Shown here piece after piece: positions 44,687 to 52,867 of a stretch of DNA of 64,000 nt; the stretch's first letter is position 1, and each line of letters opens with the position of its first letter. The translations under genes were made by a program, and so were the position numbers. Under the pieces are notes generated by a model. That model had not been told where the DNA came from. It searched no databases and saw nothing but the letters and a program-made list of their open reading frames with translations. The stretch comes from Leadbetterella sp040829825 (lineage in GTDB: Bacteria > Bacteroidota > Bacteroidia > Cytophagales > Spirosomataceae), in NCBI RefSeq assembly GCF_040829825.1, contig NZ_JBFOLH010000020.1, one strand, 5' to 3'.

Positions 44687-45727
44687 TCAGTTTCGCATGT
44701 TTCTTAGCTTCTCCGGCTCCAGAAGCGATATCTTGCCCGACGAAATATCGATCAGCTTTTCGTCTTTGAAATCCGACAGGGTTCTTATCGCCGTTTCCAG
44801 CGAGGTGCCCGCTTTGGAGGCCAGGTCTTCCCGGCTTACTTTCAATGCCTCATCCGGATCTTTAAAGAACAGGAGCAGGGCCTCTGATACCCGTTTCCGT
44901 ACCGAATTATAGGCCAGCTTGATCAGCTCGCTCTCTATGGTCTGAATATTTTTGGAGATCAGCTGGATAAACTTCAGGGAAACAGAAGGGTTTCTCAGGA
45001 TCAGGTCGGAAAAAATCTTCCTCGGAATCAGCACCACCTTGCAATCTTCCAGGGCCGACAGGGTTTCGCTGAAGTTGCTCTCCCGGATCAGGTCGGTATA
45101 CCCGATAAAATCGCCCTCGTTATACAGGTTAATAATCAGCTCCTTCCCGTTTTCATTGGTCTTATACGACTTGGCTTTCCCTGACTGCAGGTAATACAGG
45201 TACAGGGGGTAATCGCCTTCCCGGTATATTTCGGTCTTTTTCTTGTAATCGCGTATTTCGCGGTTTTCAATCAGGCTTTTCAGGGCTTTCTCCCCCTCCG
45301 CATCCGATACCAGCTGGTCCAGCCCGTTCATGTCTTTCGAATATTCCTTCCTCACCAGCTCTTTCTTCTTCAGGCGGCTGCGGATGGCATTGATCAGCTC
45401 CACGTCTTCAAAAGGTTTGGTAATGTAATCGTCTGCACCCATCTCCATGCCCTTACGGAAATCCATACGCTCGGCTTTGGCCGTAAGAAAGATAAACGGT
45501 ATATCGGCCGTCTTAGGCTCTTTGGAAAGGAAATACAAAACGGTATAACCGTCCATCACGGGCATCATGATGTCACAGACAATCAGGTCGGGCACCTCTA
45601 CCCGGGCTATGTCGAGCCCGTCTTTTCCGTTAGGAGCCGTTAATACCTCAAAACCGTCGAGCTCCAGTATCTCGCAGATATTTTCCCGGATCTCCTCATT
45701 ATCTTCAATCAGTAATATTCTCATCAT
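44687..45727 (-). CDS. Response regulator with CRP/FNR-type DNA-binding output
   Basis: A 346-residue regulator. Residues ~1-125 are a receiver with acid pocket E8-D9, phospho-acceptor D52 in VCDIMMPVMDG, and TKPF switch lysine. Residues ~150-265 are a cNMP-binding-like beta roll (YKKKTEIYREGDYPLYLYYLQSGKAKSY, INLYNEGDFIGYTDLI). The C-terminal ~70 residues are a CRP-type helix-turn-helix with VSREDLASKAGTSLETAIRTL as recognition unit, keeping the Glu and Arg that read TGA in this superfamily. No cysteine cluster for an FNR Fe-S centre is present. It pairs with the kinase gene 9 bases upstream. The arrangement equals FixJ receiver plus FixK in one protein. Confidence 0.92.
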   Translation of the reverse strand: MMRILLIEDNEEIRENICEILELDGFEVLTAPNGKDGLDIARVEVPDLIVCDIMMPVMDGYTVLYFLSKEPKTADIPFIFLTAKAERMDFRKGMEMGADDYITKPFEDVELINAIRSRLKKKELVRKEYSKDMNGLDQLVSDAEGEKALKSLIENREIRDYKKKTEIYREGDYPLYLYYLQSGKAKSYKTNENGKELIINLYNEGDFIGYTDLIRESNFSETLSALEDCKVVLIPRKIFSDLILRNPSVSLKFIQLISKNIQTIESELIKLAYNSVRKRVSEALLLFFKDPDEALKVSREDLASKAGTSLETAIRTLSDFKDEKLIDISSGKISLLEPEKLRNMRN

Positions 45728-45736
45728 TGTATAAAA

Positions 45737-46930
45737 TTAACTTTGGGGAATGACAACCGTAAACTCGGTTCCCACGTTTTCCGTACTTTCAAAGGCTACG
45801 GTACCCTGCAGCAAAGATACGTAATGGCTGACAATACTCAGCCCCAGGCCGGTACCCTGTATCTCTCCTGCGTTGCTCATCCGGTAAAACCGTTCAAAAA
45901 CCCGCTTGTGCTCTGCCGCAGGTATGCCTATGCCCTCATCTTTCACCTTCACAATAAGCTGATCATTTTCTATGGCCGACATCAGGCGGATGATTTTGCC
46001 GTTCCCCGAAAATTTGATAGCATTAGAAAGCAGGTTGATAAGAATATTGGTTAATAATTTCGGATCTGACTTAAAGGTAATGGGCCCGGAGTGCGTACGC
46101 AGGATAACCTGGTTCTTTTTCATCAGCGGGATCATCTGGTTGTATACCTCCTCCAGCAAAATATCTACCCGGAAAGTCTCGGCCGCCAGGATCACCTTTC
46201 CCTCCTCCAGCCGGTTCAGCGAGAGGAAGTCGTTCAGGATCTCCGTCAGGTTACGAACCGCCGTTTTGATCCGGTGGATGTGCCGGTCGCGTTTCTCAAT
46301 TTCATTCAGGTTCCCGTATTTCTCTACCAGGGACAGCGACGACAGGATAGTGGCTAACGGCGTACGAAACTCATGCGAAGCGATAGACACGAACCGGCTC
46401 TTCATAGAACCCAGTTCCTGTTCCCGCTTCAACGCCTCGTCCAGGTCATTTTTGATGGTTTCGAGGCTTTGAATCGTGTTCCGCAAATCAAGTGTTCTTT
46501 CTTCCACTTCTTTTTCCAGTTCGTCTTTATAAGCAATTAGTCGCATTTCGGCTTCCTTCCTTACACTGATATCGATTACAAAAGCAATAACAAAATTACC
46601 GTTACTATTGGAATAAGGGCTGAGACTGATCTCCACCGGAAACTCCGATCCGTCTTTACGGAGCCCGTAAAGATCCATCCCCAATCCCATAGACCGGGCG
46701 CGGGCCTCCCCATGAAAGCGTTTTCTGTGTCCGGAATGGGCACCCCGGTACCGGCTGGGAATGAGATCCTCAATTCGCTTTCCGGTTAACGTGTGTTCCG
46801 GGTAACCGAAAATCTTTTCGGCACTGGGGTTGGCCCTTATGATCTCTCCTTGTTCATCTACAACAAAAATCCCCTCCGTAGTGTATTTAAAAATTCCTTC
46901 CGAAAGGTCTGAAAAATCCTTTTGACTCAT
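45737..46930 (-). CDS. PAS-domain sensor histidine kinase (FixL-like)
   Basis: A 397-residue soluble kinase. The N-terminal PAS domain (about 10-125) includes DLIPSRYRGAHSGHRKRF, where H65 aligns with the haem-binding histidine region of FixL, and LRKDGSEFPVEISLSPY. Haem binding is not proven: the same motif occurs in many PAS domains not known to bind haem, and the FixL arginine equivalent is not seen. A coiled coil leads to the kinase core: H186 in SIASHEFRTPLATIL, N box INLLSNAIKFS, DEGIGI, FERFYRM, GTGLGLSIV. It lies between cbb3 genes and is co-transcribed with the REC-CRP regulator. Confidence 0.92.
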   Translation of the reverse strand: MSQKDFSDLSEGIFKYTTEGIFVVDEQGEIIRANPSAEKIFGYPEHTLTGKRIEDLIPSRYRGAHSGHRKRFHGEARARSMGLGMDLYGLRKDGSEFPVEISLSPYSNSNGNFVIAFVIDISVRKEAEMRLIAYKDELEKEVEERTLDLRNTIQSLETIKNDLDEALKREQELGSMKSRFVSIASHEFRTPLATILSSLSLVEKYGNLNEIEKRDRHIHRIKTAVRNLTEILNDFLSLNRLEEGKVILAAETFRVDILLEEVYNQMIPLMKKNQVILRTHSGPITFKSDPKLLTNILINLLSNAIKFSGNGKIIRLMSAIENDQLIVKVKDEGIGIPAAEHKRVFERFYRMSNAGEIQGTGLGLSIVSHYVSLLQGTVAFESTENVGTEFTVVIPQS

Positions 46931-46994
46931 TCTATCCTATTTGATCATGGAGCCTTAAACTCCACAAAATTATTTGAATCTCCAAAATTATAAA

Positions 46995-47008
46995 ATGATA
47001 CTTATCAT
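46995..47008. promoter_or_regulatory. FNR/CRP-type palindrome upstream of the kinase-regulator operon
   Basis: ATGATACTTATCAT lies in the longer palindrome AATGATACTTATCATT (46994-47009), very close to the FNR core TGAT-N4-ATCA. Its centre is about 40 bases upstream of the start site predicted from the minus-strand TAATTTTG at 46965-46972, the spacing of class II activator sites. Confidence 0.6.
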
Positions 47009-47168
47009 TCCCGGTTACCCGATTTTATTCTGAAAAACCGGAATTCTTTTTTCGAAAAAGACAACAACAACTTATTCATTATAAACGGTTTGCGAAAAAA
47101 CAAAATAACAACCTGCTCCTGTCTCCCGTAAAAACCAGGCCTTTTTCCCGCAAAATGAACCCCAAAAT

Positions 47169-47182
47169 ATGATGAATGTCAT
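47169..47182. promoter_or_regulatory. FNR/CRP-type palindrome upstream of ccoI
   Basis: ATGATGAATGTCAT fits ATGA-N6-TCAT and lies 117 bases before the ccoI start codon, on the ccoI side of the divergent region. Confidence 0.5.
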
Positions 47183-47299
47183 GTTTTCACCGGCACCGCA
47201 TCATTTTATGGTTGCTGAAAAAAGAAGAGGTTTGTACTATAAATTTAACGGGAACAGCATTAAATTCACATAACTTTCATCCATTTAGAAAGATCCTGT

Positions 47300-49723
47300 A
47301 TGAATACGATAGCGGAAGAGAAGGTTTTAATCAAATGTTACCATTGTGACAGCATCTGCGAGGAGGAAATAATCACCCATGATGACAAGCCGTTCTGTTG
47401 CGTGGGCTGTAAAACCGTATACGAAATTCTGCAGGAAAACGGCTTGTGCACCTATTACGATCTGAATGAAAATGCCGGGGTCAGCCTGAAAGCCGGTCAT
47501 CTTGCCGGGAAATACGAATTTCTCGCTGATCCGCAGATTGAAAAGCAGCTGCTTGACTTTAAAAGTGAAAACCAGGCGCGGGTCACCTTTTTTATTCCTT
47601 CGGTACATTGCAGCTCCTGTGTATGGCTCCTAGAAAATTTCAATAAGATAAAAGCCGGGGTGCTCACCGCGCGGCTGAACTTCATAAAAAAAGAGCTCTT
47701 TGTATCGTACGATCCTTCACGGGTTAGCCTGAAAGAAATTGTGGAGCTGCTGGCCACATTGGGGTATGCCCCCCTTTTTAACCTCGAAAGCGCCGATAAG
47801 CCGCAGAAATCCAATAAAGAGCAGCACCGGCTCCTGCTTCGTATAGGCGTGACCGGCTTTTGTTTCGGAAACATCATGCTACTGAGCTTCCCGGAATATT
47901 TCAAGCTGGATCTTCAGAACGCAATAGATGCCAGCTACCAGAAATTCTTCCTGTACCTGAATTTCCTGCTGGCTCTGCCCGTATTCTTTTTCGGCGCTTC
48001 TGATTACCTGAAAGGGGCCTTTATATCCCTCAAAGAAAACTGGAAAGGAACTACCCGCGTGCTCAGCGTAGACATCCCTATTGCCATGGGCATTTCCGCC
48101 CTTTTTATCCGGAGTACCTACGAAACCTTTGTCAATCATACATCGGGTTACTGGGACAGCCTCACGGGACTGGTGCTGTTCCTGCTGGTGGGGAAATGGC
48201 TGCAGCAGGTGACCTACAGCTACCTGTCTTTTGAGCACGACTACAAATCGTATTTCCCGCTGGCCGTACGGGTAAAAGAACAGGGCTTTAAGAATGTAGC
48301 CGAACTGCAACCCTCCGAGGTTATCGAGATTCACCACCAGGAGCTCATTCCTGCCGACTCCCTCCTGCTTTCAGAAGAAGCCCTGATCGACTACAGCTTT
48401 GTAACGGGGGAATCTGCCCCGGTAGAAGCCCGGCGCGGCGATCGTATTTTTGCAGGAGGCCGCCAGCTGGGTTCAAAAATTGACCTCCGGGTAGAAAAGC
48501 AGGTATCCAGGAGCTACCTGACCGAACTCTGGAACAACGAGACCTTTCGCAAGGATAAGGCATCGCGCACCTCTGATTTTGCCAACCTCTTCAGCCGGTA
48601 TTTCACCTACGCGGCCATCGGCATTGCGGCCCTGACCGGGCTGTACTGGCATTTCCATAATCCTGATCTCGTTTGGGTGACCGTCACCGCTGTATTGATG
48701 GTGGCCTGCCCCTGTGCGCTCACCCTGGCCATGCCCTTTGCCATGAATGCCGCCATGAGCCTGCTGGGCAAAAACCGTTTCTTTGTCAAAAATCAGAATG
48801 TTATACAGCTGCTTACCGAAGTAAACGCTATTGCCTTTGATAAAACCGGTACCCTCACCGAAGGGAAATCAGGAAACGTAAAATTCACTGACGGTGAGTT
48901 GTCAGAAGAAGACAAAAGGCTGGTAAAAGCAGTGACCTCTTCATCTGTGCACCCGCTCAGCAGGCTGATTGCCTCGCACCTCGGCAAATACGCTTCAGAA
49001 GTGGCCGTAAGCCGTTTCAAAGAAATAAAAGGAGAAGGTATTGAGGCCGTGGCCGGTGGCCGGCACATCCGCCTCGGAAACTCTGTTTTCCTCAACATGC
49101 CCCATGTTCCGAAAGAATCGGGACAGGTGCTCGTGGAAATCGACGGCGAATACAAAGGCCACTTTTCCGTAAAATCAAAATTCCGGAACGGCTGGGAGGC
49201 TGTTTTAAAAAAATTGTCGCGCCGGCACATCCTGGCCCTGATTTCCGGCGACAACAGCCGCGACAGGAAGATGCTGGCTCCTTATTTCCTGGAAAAGAAC
49301 ATGCATTTTGACCTGAAACCCCAGGATAAGCTTAATTTTATAAAAAACAACCAGGAGGCCGGTACAAAGGTCCTGATGATCGGTGACGGTCTGAACGATG
49401 CGGGAGCACTCCGCCAGGCGCATGTAGGCGTAGCTTTAAGTGAAGATATCAACGCATTCTCTCCCGCCTGTGATGTTATTCTTGATGCCCGCGAATTTAA
49501 CCGTATCGACGAATTCATCGGGTTCAGCCGCACAGCCATGAATATAGTGGTAGCCGCCTTTGCGCTGTCGGTGCTGTATAACATTGTGGGCATAAGCCTG
49601 GCGGTAAGCGGCCATTTGTCGCCTCTATACGCCGCTGTATTTATGCCGCTCAGCTCCATATCTGTGGTGCTCTTTGCTACCGGCTGTACCTATCTTTTTG
49701 CAAAACTTAAAAACCTGATTTGA
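47300..49723 (+). CDS. ccoI: Copper-transporting P-type ATPase of cbb3 biogenesis (CcoI/FixI)
   Basis: An 807-residue P1B ATPase. The N-terminus has a cysteine-rich metal-binding domain (CYHCDSICEEEI, FCCVGCKTVYEIL), then an HMA-like domain with VHCSSCVWLLENF. Membrane metal site is VACPCALTLAMPFAMN, phosphorylation motif FDKTGTLTEG, SSSVHPLSRL is the HP motif, and GDGLNDAGAL the hinge. CcoI exports copper to the periplasm for the CuB site of cbb3 oxidase. ccoS follows with a 2-base gap. Confidence 0.95.
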   Translation: MNTIAEEKVLIKCYHCDSICEEEIITHDDKPFCCVGCKTVYEILQENGLCTYYDLNENAGVSLKAGHLAGKYEFLADPQIEKQLLDFKSENQARVTFFIPSVHCSSCVWLLENFNKIKAGVLTARLNFIKKELFVSYDPSRVSLKEIVELLATLGYAPLFNLESADKPQKSNKEQHRLLLRIGVTGFCFGNIMLLSFPEYFKLDLQNAIDASYQKFFLYLNFLLALPVFFFGASDYLKGAFISLKENWKGTTRVLSVDIPIAMGISALFIRSTYETFVNHTSGYWDSLTGLVLFLLVGKWLQQVTYSYLSFEHDYKSYFPLAVRVKEQGFKNVAELQPSEVIEIHHQELIPADSLLLSEEALIDYSFVTGESAPVEARRGDRIFAGGRQLGSKIDLRVEKQVSRSYLTELWNNETFRKDKASRTSDFANLFSRYFTYAAIGIAALTGLYWHFHNPDLVWVTVTAVLMVACPCALTLAMPFAMNAAMSLLGKNRFFVKNQNVIQLLTEVNAIAFDKTGTLTEGKSGNVKFTDGELSEEDKRLVKAVTSSSVHPLSRLIASHLGKYASEVAVSRFKEIKGEGIEAVAGGRHIRLGNSVFLNMPHVPKESGQVLVEIDGEYKGHFSVKSKFRNGWEAVLKKLSRRHILALISGDNSRDRKMLAPYFLEKNMHFDLKPQDKLNFIKNNQEAGTKVLMIGDGLNDAGALRQAHVGVALSEDINAFSPACDVILDAREFNRIDEFIGFSRTAMNIVVAAFALSVLYNIVGISLAVSGHLSPLYAAVFMPLSSISVVLFATGCTYLFAKLKNLI

Positions 49724-49725
49724 CG

Positions 49726-49887
49726 ATGGGCGTAATTATTTTGCTGGTTATCCTGGCGCTGGTGATTGCCGGCGGATTCCTCGTATCGTTTTTCTGGGCT
49801 ACCAAAGAAGGGCAGTTCGACGACACCTACACGCCCTCGGTACGCATTCTTTTTGACGACGAACAGCCCTCTCCTCCCGCTGAATAA
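49726..49887 (+). CDS. ccoS: cbb3-type cytochrome oxidase assembly protein CcoS
   Basis: A 53-residue single-span protein: MGVIILLVILALVIAGGFLV is the span, then SFFWATKEGQFDDTYTPSVR, the CcoS signature (FxWAxxxGQFDDxxxPxxR), and an acidic tail. CcoS is needed for cofactor insertion into the cbb3 oxidase. It starts 2 bases after the ccoI stop, so the two are one unit. A hairpin (AAGCCG/CGGCTT, 49886-49906) follows without a T tract. Confidence 0.93.
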   Translation: MGVIILLVILALVIAGGFLVSFFWATKEGQFDDTYTPSVRILFDDEQPSPPAE

Positions 49888-49971
49888 GCCGCTTTCAGGC
49901 CGGCTTACCTACTATAAATTTAGCCAATACCTGCCATTGACAAAATCAATAGTTTTTTGTCTCATATATAA

Positions 49972-50002
49972 TTGCGTCTTAAAACTCGGCACCTTAACTT
50001 TG
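49972..50002 (+). promoter_or_regulatory. Promoter for the peroxiredoxin gene
   Basis: TTG at 49972-49974 and TAACTTTG at 49995-50002 are 20 bases apart. A leader of about 80 AT-rich bases would precede the ATG at 50088. Confidence 0.75.
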
Positions 50003-50087
50003 CATAAAATTTAATTATTTTAATATTTGCATAGCAAATTGTAGTCGTTTTTAAACTTTTTATTGTACTTTTTTAATATTTAAAATT

Positions 50088-50630
50088 ATGTTAGGTTTAG
50101 GAAAAAAATTCCCCGCATTTAAAAAACAAGCTGTGGTTTCTATTGAAAAAGGTAAAGAATTTTATGAGATCACGTCAGAAGACCACATCAATGCCGGCAA
50201 ATGGATGGTCATGTTCTGGTGGCCAAAAGATTTCACTTTTGTATGCCCTACCGAGATCGCAGCCTTCAATGCAAAATTCGAAGACTTTGCTGACCGTGAT
50301 GCCATCCTGTTAGGTGCTTCTACCGACTCTGAGTTTGTTCACCTGGCCTGGAGAAACAACCATGACGACCTGAGAGGTCTTCAGTTCCCGATGATCGCCG
50401 ATACATCCAAGTCACTGGCTGAAGAGCTGGGTATCCTGGAAGAAAACGAGAAAATAGCTTACCGGGTTACCTACATTGTAGACCCTCAGGGAGAGATCCG
50501 TTGGGTGGCGGCCAATGACCTGTCGGTAGGCAGAAACGTAGAAGAAGTTTTGAGAGTGCTTGATGCGCTTCAGACAGACGAGCTTTGTCCTTGTAACTGG
50601 AAAAAAGGCGAAGAAACGCTTGCCGTTTAA
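50088..50630 (+). CDS. Peroxiredoxin (AhpC/TSA family)
   Basis: A 180-residue thiol peroxidase. The peroxidatic cysteine is C53 in FTFVCPTEIAAF, and C167/C169 in ELCPCNWKKGE near the C-terminus serve as likely resolving cysteines. It reduces hydrogen peroxide and organic peroxides. The AhpD-like gene follows 69 bases later beyond a hairpin with a T tract, a common pairing in which AhpD recycles the peroxiredoxin. The codons lean to highly used forms, and the strong promoter suggests high expression. Confidence 0.92.
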   Translation: MLGLGKKFPAFKKQAVVSIEKGKEFYEITSEDHINAGKWMVMFWWPKDFTFVCPTEIAAFNAKFEDFADRDAILLGASTDSEFVHLAWRNNHDDLRGLQFPMIADTSKSLAEELGILEENEKIAYRVTYIVDPQGEIRWVAANDLSVGRNVEEVLRVLDALQTDELCPCNWKKGEETLAV

Positions 50631-50643
50631 TTATTCATCCATG

Positions 50644-50678
50644 AAAGGTTTAGTGGCTAAGCCCGCTAAACCTTTTTT
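50644..50678 (+). terminator. Terminator or attenuator between peroxiredoxin and AhpD-like genes
   Basis: AAAGGTTTAG pairs with CTAAACCTTT across a GC-containing loop and is followed by TTTTTT. It would lower expression of the downstream AhpD-like gene relative to the peroxiredoxin. Confidence 0.8.
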
Positions 50679-50699
50679 ATATCCCAACATTCAGAAATT

Positions 50700-51287
50700 A
50701 TGTTTGCCACAGCCAGCAATACCAAAAAAAGTCTCTTTGAAAGTGTAAACCTTCCCGAAGAGCTGGAAAGCGCCCTGATTGACCGTCTCAATGCGTCAGA
50801 CAGCCGTTTCCTGAAAGACCTGAAAATCAACGTCGGCAATGTGCTGAAAAGCCAGAACCTGAGCGAAAAAGAAGCGGCTCTCCTGGCTCTTGCCGTAGCC
50901 ATCAACGAGAAAAATGCGGCTCTTCGCGAGGCCCTCGAAGAAGTAGCTGTGAAACTGGGAGCTACAGATGCGGAAATCCTGGAAGTAGCCGCCTGCGTTT
51001 CCCTGATGAACGCCAATAACGTGTTCTACCGCTTCAAGCATTTCATGCACAAAAACGAGAACTACCAGAATATGCCGGCAGGTATCCGCATGTCGGTTAT
51101 GATGAACCCGGTACTGGGCAAAGAGTTTTTCGAGCTCCTGAGCCTGGGTGTATCGGCCCTGAACGGCTGCGAGCAATGCGTAACCAGCCACGAGGCATCG
51201 GTAAAATCACACGGCGGTACAGAGGCCCGTATTTTTGATACCGTTCGCCTGGTAGCGGTCATCAGAAGCTTAATTGTACTCTTATAA
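50700..51287 (+). CDS. AhpD-like alkylhydroperoxidase (carboxymuconolactone decarboxylase family)
   Basis: A 195-residue all-helical protein with the AhpD catalytic motif C157-E-Q-C160-x3-H164 in NGCEQCVTSHEASVKSHG, preceded by the conserved ELLSLGVSALNGC. In mycobacteria AhpD carries electrons from lipoamide to AhpC. Here it most likely reduces the peroxiredoxin encoded just upstream. Length is near that of mycobacterial AhpD (~175). Confidence 0.9.
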   Translation: MFATASNTKKSLFESVNLPEELESALIDRLNASDSRFLKDLKINVGNVLKSQNLSEKEAALLALAVAINEKNAALREALEEVAVKLGATDAEILEVAACVSLMNANNVFYRFKHFMHKNENYQNMPAGIRMSVMMNPVLGKEFFELLSLGVSALNGCEQCVTSHEASVKSHGGTEARIFDTVRLVAVIRSLIVLL

Positions 51288-51303
51288 TTGTATAGCCGTA
51301 AGT

Positions 51304-51332
51304 AAAAAACCAGCCCTGAGGCTGGTTTTTTT
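51304..51332. terminator. Terminator between the convergent AhpD-like and hemA genes
   Basis: AAAACCAGCC/GGCTGGTTTT with a CTGA loop has A and T tracts on either side, so it can work in both directions. Its T tract meets the hemA stop codon. Confidence 0.9.
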
Positions 51333-52590
51333 ATGCTTTAACAGATCCTTTCTCCAAATCAAAAAGATCCGTAAGAAAATCAATCAGCTCTTCGGCTTCT
51401 CCCCGCTTACAGGCGGCCTTCAGCTGAAGTACCGGCATCTTGATGATCTTCTGCATCATGCCGGAAGTAATTTTCTCCATCTTCCTGGCTTCTTCCTCGG
51501 TCAGGCCCTTGAGGTGGCGGGCCATTTCTTCCTGGCGAATCTGCTCCAACGCATTTTTCAGCTTGTGTATGGTAGGCGACACCTGCAGTTCTTTTGACCA
51601 GGTATCTATATCGTTAACCAGCTCGGCAATGATCTGCTTTACCGCAGGTATGGCCGCCAATCGTTTGTCAATCGACTCATCCGTGATCTGCTGAATTTCA
51701 TCCAGGCCGTAGAAGACCACTCCGGGCAGCTCAGCCACATCCGGGCTGATGCTGTGGGGGATAGACAAATCAAAGCAGTAAGTAATGCCGTTGCGCTTAC
51801 TCAGCACATTTTTTGTGATCAGCGGCTGCATCAGCCGGAGCGAAGAAATGATAATGTCAAACTCACCGATCCGGTTGATCAGCTCAAAATACGACATGGC
51901 GTCGTAACGATACGTTGCAGCCAGTGTTTCCGCCTTCTCAAAGGTACGGTTACAAAGCGTCACGTTACGGATCTCTTTCTCAAATAGCGTTTTCGCTACA
52001 TCTTCACCCATTTCTCCAAGGCCCAGCACCAGGACTTTCGGCTGGCTCATGGCCGGCAGGATGCTTTGCATGAGGTCAATGGTAGCATAAGAAGTAGAAG
52101 CGGCTCCGTCGTGAAATTCGGTTTCCTGAACCACCCGCTTGTTGGCGTAAAATATAGTGTGCAGCACCCGGTGCAGGAAAGTACCGGCCATGTCCATATC
52201 AGCCGCCCATTGGTAAGCCTGCTTGATCTGGTTGATGATCTGCTGGTCACCGGCCACCTGCGAATGCAGCCCTAAAGAAACTTCAAAGAGATAGGTCAGC
52301 GCCTCCTCTTCCGAGGTCAGGCACTCAAAGTAGCCGGTAAGCTCATTGGAGTCAATGGCTTTTACCGAAGCCAGCAGGCGGATCAGCGAATTGCTTATAT
52401 CGGCCTCAGACCGGTAATGAATTTCCGTGCGGTTACAGGTAGAAATAATGAGCGCTTCCTTAATGCCGAATACATCTTTCAGCTTCATATACAGGTCCCT
52501 GATCTCACGCTCAGACAGCGTAAGCTTCTCCCTTATTTCAAAGGGGGTACGCTTATACGACAAAGAAAGAGACTGTAACTTTTCTGACAT
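51331..52590 (-). CDS. hemA: Glutamyl-tRNA reductase
   Basis: A 419-residue enzyme that makes glutamate-1-semialdehyde from glutamyl-tRNA, the first committed step of haem synthesis by the C5 route. The active-site cysteine is C52 in IISTCNRTEIHY. QVAGDQQIINQIKQAY and the NADPH motif VLVLGLGEMGEDVAKTLFEK follow, then the C-terminal dimerisation helices. A TAAATTTG -7 element lies at 52619-52626 on the minus strand. Haem demand of the nearby cbb3 oxidase gives a functional link, and hemE is about 8 kb away, so the haem genes are scattered. Confidence 0.95.
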   Translation of the reverse strand: MSEKLQSLSLSYKRTPFEIREKLTLSEREIRDLYMKLKDVFGIKEALIISTCNRTEIHYRSEADISNSLIRLLASVKAIDSNELTGYFECLTSEEEALTYLFEVSLGLHSQVAGDQQIINQIKQAYQWAADMDMAGTFLHRVLHTIFYANKRVVQETEFHDGAASTSYATIDLMQSILPAMSQPKVLVLGLGEMGEDVAKTLFEKEIRNVTLCNRTFEKAETLAATYRYDAMSYFELINRIGEFDIIISSLRLMQPLITKNVLSKRNGITYCFDLSIPHSISPDVAELPGVVFYGLDEIQQITDESIDKRLAAIPAVKQIIAELVNDIDTWSKELQVSPTIHKLKNALEQIRQEEMARHLKGLTEEEARKMEKITSGMMQKIIKMPVLQLKAACKRGEAEELIDFLTDLFDLEKGSVKA

Positions 52591-52797
52591 TCCTTAAACT
52601 GCTTCCGAAAAACGATTACAAATTTAACCCTTTATCCGGTACAAAAATGAAGTAAAATAAATTTAGAAGAATTCTAAATTCAGAAATCAGGGCAGGGATC
52701 ATTGTTTGAACCTCCTGATTTTCAAATATATGACGAAGATCATATTTTTCAGGAAATGGTGATGGATTCCGATACGAAAAAGCACAAAACACAGAAC

Positions 52798-52860
52798 GCA
52801 GGTGACGCAGATTTATACAGAATAAAGCCTTTCTGATCCGTATAAACCCGCGTCATCCGC
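52798..52860. repeat. Long imperfect palindrome, family B copy 2
   Basis: The 24-base arms 52798-52821 and 52837-52860 agree at 19 of 24 positions; most differences are G-T pairs on the minus-strand transcript. It lies just past the stop codon of the TonB-type gene, so it would form the 3' hairpin of that mRNA. The core GGATGACGCGGGTT is shared with 38219-38251. Confidence 0.75.
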
Positions 52861-52867
52861 ATTTCAT

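Larger units (their letters stand above)
46931..47299. promoter_or_regulatory. Divergent regulatory region between the kinase gene and ccoI
   Basis: This 369-base gene-free stretch separates two divergent transcription units of the cbb3 locus. It holds two ATGA-N6-TCAT palindromes (46995-47008 and 47169-47182), two minus-strand TAATTTTG -7 elements (46965-46972 and 46983-46990), and plus-strand degenerate -7 elements (TAAATTTA 47241-47248, TAACTTTC 47272-47279). No ORF is credible in it. Confidence 0.6.
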
